Shown: positions 49,031 to 62,054, counted from the stretch's first letter. The stretch is 64,000 bases of DNA from Lagopus muta (GCF_023343835.1 NC_064439.1:32438508-32502507); one strand, 5' to 3'. A program made the numbers and translations. Notes: generated from the sequence alone by a model not told the origin.

Positions 49031-49691
49031 AGCTGTAACAATGTTGAAAAGTCCAAATGTCCAAACTTGTAGAAAGAGCACCTCCCATTAAAGTTGTTTA
49101 ATGCTTTTGTTCTGCTTACTAACAGACTTATCACCATGGCTTTTTTCGCTTTCCTGGAGTTGGCTTTGGTGTTTGTGCGGGAGTGTGGATGTATTGCTTA
49201 AAATGTAATAATAATAATATTAATGTGTAATAATAGAGTGTAATATGAGAATATGAGTGTAATAATAGAATATTGAAGTCCTAAAATGACTACTGATATT
49301 AGCTTGTTCTCTTGTTTAGATTTACCTGTACCTGTAAGTAGCAGTAGCTGGGATGAGTTAGCAGTCCATGTATTCAATAATAATATGAATGTCAGTTATA
49401 TGTAATAAATGATGGGTGTGTTTAGTGCCTGTTAACTGATACTATCCTAGGCCTCTGTGTCTTATAAAAAGAAAATAAATAAAAGGCTAGGAGAAATTTT
49501 GGGAGTCAAAATTGGGAAGAAGGATGTCATTTTCCTCTTTACTGTTGTTATTGAGTGCGTCTGTACTGTAACACAGATAATCAGAATGAAATTCCTAAGT
49601 CATGTGGTCTGATATGTATTTTTACATGGAGACTTGCAAAATAGGTTTATTTGTGTAGAGTGTTTCTTCAAATTTGAATTTATTTTGATAG

Positions 49692-49879
49692 GATATTACC
49701 TACCAAATGATGATGGAGAATTTTACCAGTTCTGTTATGTGACTCATAAAGGAGAAATCCGTGGAGCAAGCACACCTTTCCAGTTCCGTACATCTTCTCC
49801 TGTTGAGGAATTGCTCACTATGGAGGATGAAGGAAACTCTGATATGCTAGTTGTGACCACAAAAGCTGGACTTCTTGAG
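49692..49879 (+). CDS. TAX1BP1: TAX1BP1 exon 4 (residues 94-156), end of SKICH and LC3-binding motif
   Basis: The 188 bp exon completes Gly94 and encodes 62 more codons: YYLPNDDGEFYQFCYVTHKG and EIRGASTPFQF finish the SKICH fold. The acidic linker EELLTMEDEGNSD leads into MLVVTTKAGLLE. The L-V-V at residues 146-148 corresponds to the non-canonical LC3-interacting motif described for NDP52 and TAX1BP1. The acceptor is ATTTTGATAG. The donor is a weak GTTTGA; reading straight on gives Val and then TGA, so retention of the intron would stop the protein at residue 157. Confidence 0.96.
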
Positions 49880-50613
49880 GTTTGATTCAGTGTCTCTTAA
49901 ATATTATCAATTTATACATTCTTACATTTTATATGTACTTATATGTGCACAAACATATGTGATTTGGATAGAATCTTGAGGAACAGGCCAGGAAAATAGA
50001 TATATTTCTGGTTGGCTTTTCAGTTTTAGATTGGAGTTCAAAACATTTACTTGTTAAAGGAATCAATACTTAAACAGGTTGCAGGTACAGCATTGCACTC
50101 AGCATAGGCTGCTTGTCCATTGCTGCCCTCTGTGCTCTCCAAGTAAAAGGACTGGGGGTGGGGTGGGGGGAGAAGACGTCCTTCATGTGAATTTTTTTTT
50201 TCCTCCTGTTTTTCCTGTTTTCATCCACAATTCCTCCAACACTCTGTGTGTGTGGGTGTGTGTGTTTACACTAAGCAGTTGTTTTGTCACCAAGCTGTTG
50301 TTGTCTTAATTAGCTCTTCCCAAGTGACAGTAAATATACAGTAAAAGCACCTCACTTAAAGAGGATAGAAGTGTATAAATAAAGATGTTATAAAAATAGC
50401 TGTGTAATGGTATTGTGGTGCTGTAATGTAATGGTGATGTAATTAGAGTAGTGAAACTTCAGAAATTTGGGAAAAAAGATAAAGCTGTAAAATCACCTAG
50501 ACAGAAGATGAATACTTTGTGCTTGTGCTCAAACGCTGGAGTGATTTGCCATTCTCTTAATGCATAGGAATCGGGGGGAGAAAAATTACTAAGATTTCTT
50601 TTGTTTTTAACAG
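49880..50613 (+). other. TAX1BP1: TAX1BP1 intron 4
   Basis: A 734 bp intron with a weak donor (GTTTGA) and a good acceptor (TTGTTTTTAACAG). It contains a G-rich cluster at 50154-50170 with G-quadruplex potential on the transcribed RNA, and a TG-rich stretch around 50244-50264. Confidence 0.85.
50154..50170 (+). promoter_or_regulatory. TAX1BP1: Candidate G-quadruplex in TAX1BP1 intron 4
   Basis: G5-T-G4-T-G6 on the sense strand. The last run can supply two tetrad strands, so an RNA or DNA G-quadruplex is possible. Intronic G-runs are known splicing enhancers; a role here is inference. Confidence 0.35.
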
Positions 50614-50772
50614 TTCAAAATTGAAAAAATAGTAAAAGAAAAAGAAGAGCTACTGAAGGTTACTTCTGTTCTGGAGAAAGAAACGGCACAACTCCGGGAT
50701 CAAGTTGAAAGACTGGAAAAAGAACTTAACCTTGAAAAGCAGAGATGTGACCAACTGCAAACAGAGCAGAAG
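50614..50772 (+). CDS. TAX1BP1: TAX1BP1 exon 5 (residues 157-209), start of coiled coil
   Basis: The 159 bp exon is in phase 0 at both ends. It encodes FKIEKIVKEKEELLK and then SVLEKETAQLRDQVERLEKE, ending in CDQLQTEQK before GTCAGT. Leu, Val and Ile repeat at heptad spacing with charged residues between, the beginning of the long coiled coil that mediates self-association and binding of partners such as A20 and TRAF6 in the family. The junction with exon 4 (GLLE|FKIEK) matches the vertebrate protein order. Confidence 0.95.
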
Positions 50773-53631
50773 GTCAGTTGTTTTATCGATTATAGCCGAC
50801 TCATAATGTTTGTAATCATGTTTTTTCAAGAACTGGTTGAACTGGGTGAAAATCAGCTCTCAGAACCCCTCAGCAGTTAGATAGACATTTACACTAGAAT
50901 AGGTCAGTTCCAATTAACCTCCTGCCACTATTCTTTTTGTGTCGTAAAATGGTTAAAATATTTAAGCTTTTTGGTACCAGGCATGGTAAGGTAATCGATG
51001 ACAACTGTTACCAGATGTTTGACATTTAGTTGTAGGATTCATAGTGGAGAAGCAGTTGACAGCTTAAAGTTTGCTTGTGTTACCTTAAAATGAAGGATGG
51101 TCTTTCAAATGACTGTCATTAAGGAATAGTTACACAGAATACAGGGTATTGAAAATGGGAATATGCGGTACTGAAAATGGTAATAAATAAATAGTAAACT
51201 TTAGAAAAATGTTGGTATTAAAATGGAGATCCAAGTCTTGGTCAGGAGAAAAATCAAGAATTCTGCTGCCAGAACATTCCAAGAGTGAAAAGTTTGGCTT
51301 CTCTAAAACATTTTACAGAGATCTAATGATTCTGAAACAGAAAACCAGAGAAATGAAGTTATAGTTGTAATTGATAATGGAAATTATAAATCTAGCCTGA
51401 ACCAAAACTAGCTTAATTTGAGATTCTACACGTGGTGAAGGGTAAATGTATACTATAGCAAAGACACACGAAAGTTGAACTTGATATAAATAAGCTGCTG
51501 GTTTTTGGTTTTTTTTTAAACAACTTTTAGGAGAAAATTAAAAACATGTGGGAGGGAGGTGGTGACATGGACAAATGTGAAGTAATGAAGCCTATATAAT
51601 TTAGCTGTAGACAGCAGTTAATAGGCTATTTTGAAGTACTAGTATGTATATGTCAACAGTTCTGCATGATACACGTTTGGTAGAAAGGAATTTGTTGAAG
51701 GAATTTGAGACATCATAGTTTACTGTTGTTTGGTCATAATGTAGTGAGCTACAGTGTTAGGTAAGGAAAATGGCAATGATTTAGGAAAAAAAAAAGTGTA
51801 AAATTCTATTAAAAATAATTTTAATGTCAAGCACATGGGAGGATCATTTTAACAAGACTAGAATTAAATACTTGAAACCATGCATTTCACCTATTTGAAA
51901 ATCAGAAGCTTGATCCGGAAATGAGTGAGCAGCTACCTTGATACCTTCCATTGTTATTTGAAGTCCTTATTTTAAAAACTGCTTGAAAAATTGTCAGTTC
52001 CAATCCACATTAGATCCAGAATGCATTTTTAGAACAATTTGTCAGATGGTATTTTGACAGCTGTCTAGTGAGAGTAGCTAGGAACAAAAATGTGATGGTA
52101 TTTCTCATGCTTAGCTGTGAATTCCTATAAACAAAAGTAATTTCTCTTAAGATACCAGAACTTACCAGTTAAAACATTCCTGAAATTAAATTCTATGTTT
52201 GTATTTTGTTGGAATGGTGATGCAACATGAAGAACTTCATGCTTCTATTTTAGCTGAGCTATAACTGAAAGTCTAATCAGTGGTTGATACAACTCCACCT
52301 ATCTGGAATCCTCTTGTGTTTTCCTAACTCGTGCATTTATTTTGTCTTGCGTAAGTCTTTGACCCTTCTGTTATTTTATTTTTTTTTATTCTGCTTTTTT
52401 CTTTTAGAAGAATTTCTGCTCAGTTGAAACTTTTGTTCAGCACATGTCTGTGTGTACATGTATACGTTCCTGTTTATATACATAAGCAGAATGTAAATGC
52501 AGTGTTACTCTTGAAAATTAAATTTGCATCTGCTAAATCAGATGTAGCAATTTAACTTGTCATCGGAGAGTTTAATAAACAATACTTTATATGCAGCTTT
52601 CTCTCAAACCTTTGAAGCTAAAAGATGACTTCCCTTTCTCTTTCCTCATTTTTTCCCTACTCCAATACAAGAACAGGTCCAGAGGTTTTATGATTTATCT
52701 TTGCTGGGAACGCTGTATAGTGGGTTAATGGATTGACTTAAAGATTCTTGAGCAGTGGTTATGCAGCACTCAGTTCAATTACAATGACTTGTATGGTTTA
52801 TTTGAAATAAGTGAAGTCAGCTTATCTCCTCAGCTTCATGTGACATGGATAATTGTTATTGGCAAGAAACCTAAGCAGTTCATTAATGCACTTTTTTTGG
52901 TAAGACCACAAGGATAACCTTGAAATGTTAAGTAATTAAAATGTAGTTATTTTGTGTAACAACAGAATGAATCTCCACCTAATGCTTAGTATAAAGTAGG
53001 TGATTTTGGTTTAGGTCTTTTTTCTCTTTTCCCCAGTTAAGTTTAAGAATGGCTATTTTAACTAAGTAGTTTTGTAGATTCGTTCTTCTTTTATTCCCAG
53101 TGCTTTCTTGTCACATGCATGTAGATTTTCAGTTATACCCTAAATATTTGCTACATGAAAATTTTTCAACTTTTTTTCTATTTTATTTTTTTAAAACACT
53201 TTATTTATTCATACAAAGGTTTAGATATTTAGAGTTCTATTAAAAAAAAAAAAAAACAACTTTCAATGTACTTCAGAGTATATTAAAGAAAATCGGTTAT
53301 TAAAATGAAATAGCCCATATAAGAAAAATAGAATTATTGTAAAAGCTATGTATCATTACTTCTGTAGTTTAAAAGGAAGCTGTAAGTGACAGAAATCTTA
53401 ATTGCTGTTAAAATAAACTTAAGATATGTTTTACTCTTTATAAATTTTACCAGCTTTTTTTTTTTCCTTTTTGCAAATAGTTCTATCAAGACATGCACAA
53501 GTAGTACTTCTAATTAGCCAAAAATACCTTGCTTAGTTTTCTCAGGGCAAATAATATGACTATCTGAGCTAATATTCTCATCTTTTGATCAAATAATTAT
53601 TAAACAGCGCCGTATTAAACTAGTCTGTAAG

Positions 53632-54005
53632 TACTGGGTTGGGGTTGGAAGGGACTGCTGGACTGTTGGAGACCACCTGGTGGGGACAAGGATACCTTCC
53701 CCTAGGTCAGGTTGCCCATGGCCCCATCCAACCTGTCTTTGAACACTTCCAGGGATGGGACATCCACAGCTTCTCTGGGCAGCCTGTCATTGTCTTGGAA
53801 ATTCTCTTGGAAAGAATTTCTTGATTACAAATCTAAATCCGCCCTGTTTTAGTTAACAACTGGGATTCTCTTGTCCTGTTGCTACAGGCCCTGGTAGAAA
53901 GTCTCTCTGCATCTTACCAACTTCCTTTAAATATTGAAAGGTCACAGTGAGGTCTCCCCAAAGACTCCTCCAATCTGAATAACCCCAACTCTCAGGTTTT
54001 TTTTT
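53632..54005 (-). mobile_element. CR1 LINE 3' fragment, antisense
   Basis: In plus-strand reading it opens GGTTGGGGTTGGAAGGGACT and continues GGCCCCATCCAACCTGTCTT, GGGATGGGACATCCACAGCT, TCTTGTCCTGTTGCTACAGG and GGTCACAGTGAGGTCTCCCC, the reverse complement of a CR1 3' region. Confidence 0.85.
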
Positions 54006-54552
54006 ATCACAGGAAAGTTTTTCCAGCCCTCAAATCATTTTTTGTAGCCTTTAAAATAACTGAGTTGAACAGAGTTTGGATTGTGTGACTAGGTGTCATA
54101 AAATGTAAATTATCTTATTGCGGTACAGTGCAACAAATAGGAATGAAACTAGGGATAGAAAAGCTCTACATTTGCAATTTGAGAATGATTTGCTAAAACA
54201 CAATTCTCTTAATGTCCCCTTTTTATTCATATTTGTTTATATCCCCTTAGGATAATTTCCCCTTTTGTTGGTACTGATTTTTCAGTCTTTTGTTTTCAGA
54301 AATAGCTCAGGGGTTATTTGGAATGAGGAATGTTCATTAGAAAAAAATGATTTCCTAAAATGAACAATGCCACAGTTCTACCAAACTACTGTTTCCCTCC
54401 TACTCTTAATTATTGCTCTTGCATGCTTAGTTACTGTTACAGAGTTCTGGGCAGTGGAGCCATTGTCCTGTGTCTGCCTTTTGACTTGTTGGGGTGCTTT
54501 GTATGTTGTTCTTTACAGACTATTTGGGGGTTTCCTATGCAGATGTTCATGA

Positions 54553-54665
54553 CCTGTGTGGATGCCTGCCTGTGCAACCTGTTGTAGGGTAGCTGCTTTA
54601 GCAGGGGGAGTTGGACTCAATAATCTTTTCAAGTCCCTTCAAACCCCTGCAATTCTCTGATTTTT
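54553..54665 (+). mobile_element. Short CR1 3'-terminal fragment
   Basis: Ends with GGGGGAGTTGGACTCAATAA, CAAGTCCCTTCAAACCCCTG and CAATTCTCTGATTTT, the 3' terminus of an older CR1 type in plus orientation. Preceded by unassigned sequence. Confidence 0.65.
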
Positions 54666-56487
54666 TTAATTCTATGAAAGTATTAGGAGAAAATACAAGC
54701 TAAAGGAGTATTATGTCTTTTGAGAACTTAGTATACCAAATTAGAAGTATTCAGATGTAATGTAGTCAGTGTTCCACAAAGTCTGACTAGTGGACTGTAT
54801 GCACACTTGTAAGTGAGGCAGAGATCTGCATTTCTTGAGTTTTAAGAGAAGGTGAGTCCTTGTGTTTGTATTACTCTAGAAGTCACAAAAAACTACCAAT
54901 TTTGGTTTGCTAAGAGTGTTCTTACTGCTCAGGAGATAGTCTTCAGTTGCCTTCTAAGGAGGGGGAAGAAAAATGAATTCAAGGCATAAAATGACTGTTA
55001 CTAGAGTTGTTGGAACTTGCTTTTCATGCAAGTCTTACATCCAAGTCATCTCCTGTTTCCAAAGACTAATATTTTAGGGTTAGTCTTCTCTTTTATGTTG
55101 GAGTGGAAAAAAAATCTGTGTTTTTAGTAGCACTGTACACAGTGGTTCTTTTAACCTAGTTTTCTTAGATTTTCATCGTCACTATCACAGGAAAAGAATA
55201 CTTGCATGATACCAAGATTTGTGTTAGCCAGTGTTGGTACTTAAATGTGGCATGTGCTCCAGCACCACTGTTGCTTTGCCTACAGAATTCCTGGCTCTGC
55301 TGGCAGTTGGATAGGCCCAAGAGGAAGCATTCAATTCATTCAGCAGTTTTGTATATTAAATTAGTATTTCGCCCATCGTATAGAAAAGGCAATGAACTGA
55401 TGTGTGTTTGTGTTCCACAGTAATACAGGGCCAAACTTCAGCAAGCACTTCTCCATGTGCAGTGTGCGTGTTTTTCACTTAGTGAGTCACGAGTACACAA
55501 AGCTGGATGGATTTCACATAATATTTTGACAGGCTAGATTAAACCACAATACTTCTTTAATTGATGAACATGATGTTCTGTGGCATGGTTGTTGGTGTGG
55601 GTCACTGTCCCGGCTGTACCTCTGCAGCCTATTTTGTGCTGATTAAACCATTCCTACACTTTTTCCCCTAGATTATATGAAATCATCTGTCAAAAAATTT
55701 AACTGCCTGCTTCTAGGTGTGGGGATTCTGAAATACTGGAAATATTTTAGAAATATTGGAAATATTTCAGAAATGTCACATCTTTTTCTGACTGGTTTGT
55801 TGGTATTTTTACTGCTATGATGTTCCTTGATAATAGCATTTTTTAGTTTTGAATCATACTATATATACAGCTTGCAATTCTAGTAATACAACACTGTTAA
55901 AATGATGATGCAATTAGTCACTATATTTGTTTTATTTAAGGTGATGCACCATAGGTATGTGGTCACCAGAACTCTTTCAGGTTGCTTTCAACATTAGAGT
56001 CTTTGCTTTTGTTTCCTACTGAAACCACTTGTTCACTGGTACGTACTCTGTTGTGAGAGCTGCATCACTGAGCTGCTTTTACCTGAAAGGTAAAAGGAAA
56101 GCTGAAGAACATTGATTCAAAAATTGATTGCCTCTTCATATGTAAAATAATAACACAAATAAAATACAAGTATTTCTAGTATTTATCTTATTCATTATAA
56201 ATATAAAAAATATTCCTGAACGCATGCTTTTTGTGGAGTTTTTTGTGTTTGTTTTGTGTTCCCAGTTTCGCACGTACTTGAAGCGTACTCTCTGGCAGCA
56301 GTGCACGTATCTACTCTGCTAAGGTTTAATATCACCTTCCAGAAAAGGGGAAGCACACAGCAGTTACAATATCAGTACTTCATTGATTTGCTCTTTTGAC
56401 ACTGCAACTGTTCAGTTTTGTAAACACAGGTTTTCTGTATTTTTGCAGAGGGCACCTTGTGTGTCAGATCTTTTGCAATCTTTTGTC

Positions 56488-56500
56488 TCCCTCTAGTGGG
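56488..56500 (-). promoter_or_regulatory. Candidate CTCF-binding motif
   Basis: On the minus strand it reads CCCACTAGAGGGA, matching the CTCF core CCACYAGRKGGC at eleven of twelve positions (A instead of C at the last). Binding cannot be shown from sequence. Confidence 0.35.
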
Positions 56501-59500
56501 CAAAGAGTACTTCTGATTTCTTTAGTGTTAGATTGGCTTTAAATCTTATTCCTACAGCAGTGGTATTCCTAAACCTTTAACTTCAGTCAGAAGCAACAGA
56601 TATAGGAGTTAGCAGCTTGTTGTTTGACCCTAGGAATATCTACAAAGTGCTTCCATTGTGACACGCATAAAGAGAGGCAGAATGTGTACATAAAGTATAT
56701 AAAGTGAATGTACTAACTGAATGAACTTGTTCTTTCCCCCAGCTGTTTGAAAGTTTATTTCACTATTGAGAACCGAGCTAATTCATCTACCTGGTAGGTC
56801 TTTTTAATAGGATACCCATCCAAACCCAGATTCTCCTGAAGTATGCATCTGCATAGTAGCTTTTTTCAGGAAAGAATTTTATTCAAATGTTAGGGTTCTG
56901 TTTGAATTGGCTTCTGAAACCATCTTACAAGGGGAATTTCTCTGGTTAGACAGCGACAGAATGCTGCTGTGCAGTGTGATCAATCTGCAGTGCAAGTACC
57001 TAGTTCAGAGTGCATGAGTAAATTAGTCAAGTATTTTTTCAGTGCCTCTTTAAATTGAACTGTATTGTTTTTATATACACTACACACCCTGCAGGCTAAA
57101 GATCAGGGAGATTCGTTGTTTTAAAACAAAACAAAAGCAAAGCAAAAGCTGACTGTGTGAAATAACAATTTAAAGATACAAATCAAACAATCAGAATCTG
57201 AATTGTCACCAGCAATTATAGTAGCAAAGGGTGCTGTAAATGTTCTGTGAAAACACGGTCTTATTGATTCAGTGATGGTTGAAGAAATACTCGTACATAG
57301 AACAAACTAATGTAAATTTATTTCACCGAATGAATGGAGATACTCCTAAGTGTTTTAGATAGGTGTCCTGCCTGCACTTAAATTCAGAGTATGTATTTAT
57401 GTGAATGACTTCTTGCAGCTTCTAGTGAAGTTACGAGGAAGTGAAGAAATGCCTGTGCTGCAAACTCGGTGTGTAAATGTTTGGGTTGTCTCCTGGAGAA
57501 GTGCACGCCTGCACTGTTCATGACAGTTGCAGGATGACTGATGTTCTGTAGATGAACTTTTACAGAGTTGGGCCTTACTTTTGTACAAGGAGGCACGTAG
57601 TGTTAGTTCTGTTTAATAATGTTAGTTGAACTAACACTTTAAATTACTACTGTATTAGATTTTGGGTTAGAAAGATTTGAGTGTTCAGAGCAGTATATCT
57701 GTTGCCTGTCACAGTGATTAAGATAAAGACTTAATGACATAGAGTTTGTTTGAGATTGGTTTACTGTTTTACTTGGCTGAATGATTAACTTTCCTTTTGA
57801 AAATGGTTTCATTTCAGAATGTTTGGGGCTTGACAAATATTCAGATGGATTTTTCAGTGGCTGTTGGGACTCCGTGTTGTGTTCATTGCTTGTCCTTTGA
57901 GGTAGTTTAGACAGGGTATGATGCCAGCCAGGTATCTCATATGACTTTGTTGGAGTTATTATGATGTCAGTGGGCTAAACAAAAGGCTCCTGCAGATAAG
58001 ATTCCTGAAATTCTCAGTGGAGTATGAAGCATAATGATTCCCCAGACATAAAGTTTCATCCAAACAAATCGAAGCAGCTGAAACTTGAAAGATGTTGCTA
58101 GCTTTTTCTTTCAAATTTAAAAAGTAAATATGGATATTAGTGTGAATCTGGTGACATTACCTCTTAGCTTGAGAGTTGCATAGCTCACTTTTGAACTTTA
58201 GTTCTTCTTTTGTAATGGATGTAATTTCTAAAAGTAAAATAAAGGCTGTGGGAACTAGCCATTACTCAAAGATGAATAGTATTGTTAGGGATTAGCTTTT
58301 AAAAGGTGATTGGGGGTGTAACGTGTTTGTGATCAGGATACACAAATGTAAAGCCACTGATGTATAACTCAGAAATTTTTTGTTGATGTAATACCTCTTC
58401 TTTTAGCACCCTTTTACAAGAAAGAATAAGTGAATGACAGTGTTAAAATGGCAGTTTTTTTGCAGAGGGTGGGATAGATTTTTATGTGATCATGATGAAA
58501 TTCTTTTTAAAATAATCAATTTTAAGTCTTTTGCCATTTTAGAATGACAGCAAAAAAAGATTTTGGATGCAGTATCTTCAACTGTCTGAAAGTACATCAG
58601 ACTTTTCAACCTGGAATTTTGGTTCTTGGAAAATAAATTCACTTGGCAGCTGCCTGGTGTTTTCTTTGTTGCATTTCTTTAGTTAGACTCTTAGAAGTTA
58701 CAGTAGCTTTTGTCCTGGCAACTTTTGTTTTGCAGCAGTGACTTCTGTAACTTCTGGCTGTTTATTGTGACCTTTGTGATGCAATTTGCTTCTCCCTTCC
58801 ATCGGTAAAACTGTTGCAACTGTTGGAGGTGGGGGGACTGCGTTTGTAAACTGGATTAAAGAGAAGATCCAATGTGAAAATAATCTTTCAAACAAGTCTT
58901 TTTGAAGCAGTTCACTAAAATGATTCATGCTTTTGCTGTGTTTTTCTTTTTGTTAAGTCACTGGAAGAAAAGGTAGATTTATGGCCATATCAGATAAATT
59001 AAGGTAAATTAATCAGCAATTTAATTATCATCTTGGTACTGGCGGTTGCACATGTTGATACATTTATTATATTCTTCCACTTCAGACTGTGCCTAAAACA
59101 GAGTCGACCTTTACCTGTAAAATAGTCAAAGAGCACTCATTTTAAATTTTATAGGCACTGGAACCACTGCAACAGGAGTGTATGGAACTGGGATTGCAGC
59201 ATCTAAATTGAATTGCTAAGAATTCTGTAAAATAACAAGTCATCTCTAAAAATTAATCCTTTCTTCTTTCAAAACTGTAGGCTTTAGTTGTATCTAAACA
59301 CGTTTATTAGGTGAGAATCTGTTAAGTATGGAACTTTTACATTTTAATACCAGGTCCCTTTAGAATAACTAGCAAAGCAGCATCAATTGTAATGCTGTTT
59401 GTGGAGTGTATTTTTTCAGGCCATTAATTCCTTTTAATATATGTTACCTTTGGCAGCCTGTTTGAACTGTTTGTACAGTTTGTATATATAATGTATCAGA

Positions 59501-61692
59501 TTAAATTCTTTTGAAGGCACTTAGGTTACAACAGTTACAGTTACGCCAAAGTGGTGTTTAGAGAAAACACAGATATGCATTGAAATAGGCTTTTTACTAT
59601 ACTAGACTTTCAAAACAGAGGTGGGTAATTAGTCTCCACTGCACTAGGGAAGGACAAGCAGTTATAATCTGTTGTTGCTGTTGGTTATATTGCAAGTTTT
59701 ACTTGCAATACAGGCTTTAATTAAAATATCCTGCCTTCATTATGCCAAAGTACACACGCTTCTGTTTGCGGGAAGCTGATAGCTCTTCAGAAATAGCCTT
59801 ACAGAAGTTGTCAGTCTTGTTGAAAACACTGTTGGAGGACAAACATTGTATTCATGATCCTTCCTCCAAATTCTTAATTATTTTAAGGCACGTTATAAAG
59901 CCAGTTAGATTTCAGGTAGTTGGAATGGATTGCTCCTCTTCACTTTTAATTGTATCTGTAACAAAAACGAAAATCTACTTTAGGTGCTCATTTAAGGCTC
60001 AGGAAGTGTTTGAGACATCAGTTACGTATGCCACCCTTACAGTTCACTTCCCCTCTTGCTTCCCAGATCATCATGTCCAAACCTCTGTTTAGTTGCTTGT
60101 AAAAGCAGGGCTTAATTACACTTGCGAGCAGCATATTTTTGACAATTAATGAGTAAAACCAGTCCTCATTATATTTTATTGTACTTAAAACGTTGTTAGT
60201 TAAGTGGAATCTGTCCAGTAGGGGTTCTCCATGAACTCTGGTTGGTGTGTTTCTCATGATATAACAGTACGGTTTTGTTGTTTTGAAGCATTAAGTTCTG
60301 TTTAAAAATGATGAACAGATGGACTGGTGCTTTTATCTTCCAAATGCAGAGTGAAAAGACAGCTTGTACCTTAAACTCTGCACAAACATTGGAAGTTGTG
60401 CTGGAGTCTCTCATGTTGGTCAGTCTGCCTTGACCTTGTTTACGTTTTGATTCATATCACTAGCCTGGATGATATTAAGCTGAGCTTTGTTAAATTTTGG
60501 TAACAGAAATGGTGATGTATTACTGTGTTGTGTGTTACTAATTTCTTTTCTTGGGAAAATAGCATTGTATTGAAAATAACGTTACTCTGGACCTGTTTAT
60601 AAACAGTCATTTTATTGTAATGGAGATGACATTTAACTCTCCACTGCTTTGAATGGTATGGACGTAACTGTAATTAGAATAATGAGAGCTGTACTTGATG
60701 TGGCTTCTGGTCTTGGATCTCTCAGTGTGACAAAGGACTCACTTCTGGGAGTTGTCATCACCCTGTATCTCTTTGTGAGGCTCCCAAATGTTCAAGCTAG
60801 TATAATGCAGTGCCATAACTAACTTCTCATCGTAAGGAGCATCAGTGCCTCCATTCTTTTTCTTCTGGCTGTGTCTTACTTGAGTTGTGTAGTCAAATGC
60901 AAGTCTCCCTTCTTTTCAGGTGAAAGGAAGTACAAATGAAAATATAAGCTCTTTGTTTTTTAATGTGAGCAGCCATTGGTTATTTATTATATTTATTTAT
61001 TATATATGCAGAAAGGAGATGGAAAAAAGATATGAAATGTGTCTTTCTTTGTCCTGCATCAATAGTCGCTGGTAGTTTCCACCTAACTGTATGCTTGTAT
61101 TGAGGCATATTCCTTATTGACTCCTTCCTAGTATATTAAATAAGCACAGCAAAGGTAATATACTTTTATACCAGGTGGGCAGTTCAAAATAGGTATGTCT
61201 TACATTTTGTGGAAGAATAGAAATTCATTGGCTCTCTGCTTCATATTCTAGACTTACATTTGCACTGAAGTAAAGGCATTGAGTAACTTCAAATATTTTA
61301 CATTTTTAGAATGTTTTACATAAAATATTTTAATTGTATAACTGTGATACTGTTTAAGCAGAATGCTCAAATTCGTATTTGCTGCATGGCTTGCCGTGTT
61401 AGTCAGTTTGAATGGTAAACATGATTTGGTCTTTTGTCTGATAATAGATTAATTGCTATAATTTTTATGGAAACATTCTATGTGCTGTTGTTTTATGTAG
61501 GAAACTAAAAATTGTGGAAGTAGAATGGTTGTTAAATAATCATTGATGTTACAAATAAAATACATAGAAGAACTATAGATTGTATATGAGATAGAAATCC
61601 ACAGTATTAAAACACTCGAGCATTAATTCAGATGGTATTTTACTGTTTTGGAAATGTGCATTCTCAAATTACACACTTGCAATTTTTTGTAG

Positions 61693-61841
61693 ACTAGTAT
61701 TCAAGCATCAGAAACTCTGAAAACTGAAAATGATGATTTGAAGAAGAAACATGATGAGGTTGCTTCAAAAGTGCTGCAGCTTGAGGAGGACATCATGGCT
61801 GTTACTCAAAAAGCCATTGCAAAAGAAACAGAGTTAGACAG
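61693..61841 (+). CDS. TAX1BP1: TAX1BP1 exon 6 (residues 210-259), coiled coil
   Basis: The 149 bp exon follows TTTTTTGTAG and encodes TSIQASETLKTENDDLKKKH then DEVASKVLQLEEDIMAVTQK and AIAKETELD. The last two bases (AG) join C from exon 7 to make Ser259. Strong heptad pattern and no Pro or stop, consistent with continuous coiled coil. The LEEDI-VTxKAI-KETELDS block is characteristic of TAX1BP1. The donor is GTATTA. Confidence 0.95.
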
Positions 61842-61963
61842 GTATTAAATCTTTTTGTCCCTTACCTTCCTTATTTTATGGGTTCTTTCAAACTAACACT
61901 TTTTAATATGTTGATGATTGTTCTGCATTAATAGTTTTTACTATTAATTTGTTAATTTCTTAG
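61842..61963 (+). other. TAX1BP1: TAX1BP1 intron 6
   Basis: Short 122-base AT-rich intron, GTATTA donor and TTAATTTCTTAG acceptor; contrasts with the 10.9 kb intron before it. Confidence 0.9.
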
Positions 61964-62054
61964 CATGAAAGACAAGCTGAAGAAAGTGATGCTTGAGAAA
62001 GACCAACTTGAATGTGTCTTAAAGACAGAAAAAGATGAAAAAGAACTTTATAAG
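61964..62054 (+). CDS. TAX1BP1: TAX1BP1 exon 7 (residues 259-289), coiled coil
   Basis: The 91 bp exon completes Ser259 and encodes 30 codons: MKDKLKKVMLEKDQLECVLK followed by TEKDEKELYK, ending on a codon boundary before GTAACT. Highly charged heptad coiled coil. The KTEKDEKELYK end matches the known vertebrate protein at this position and precedes HLKNTEIENTK of exon 8. Confidence 0.95.

Larger units (their letters stand above)
47531..49691 (+). other. TAX1BP1: TAX1BP1 intron 3
   Basis: 2.16 kb intron containing an old CR1 3' fragment (about 48335-48545), an LTR-like repeat (about 48741-49030) and a stretch rich in TAATAA units (about 49200-49275). No other coding sequence was seen. Confidence 0.8.
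50773..61692 (+). other. TAX1BP1: TAX1BP1 intron 5
   Basis: 10.9 kb intron. It contains an antisense CR1 (about 53632-54005), a short sense CR1 end (about 54553-54665), a candidate CTCF motif (56488-56500) and numerous A/T runs (for example 53242-53255). The 116-codon open frame at 59742-60092 has no recognisable protein character. No additional exon was found. Confidence 0.8.

Noticed and set aside
59742..60092. 116-codon plus-strand open frame in TAX1BP1 intron 5
   Set aside because: No recognisable family, not flanked by matching splice phases, and not part of the TAX1BP1 protein between exons 5 and 6.
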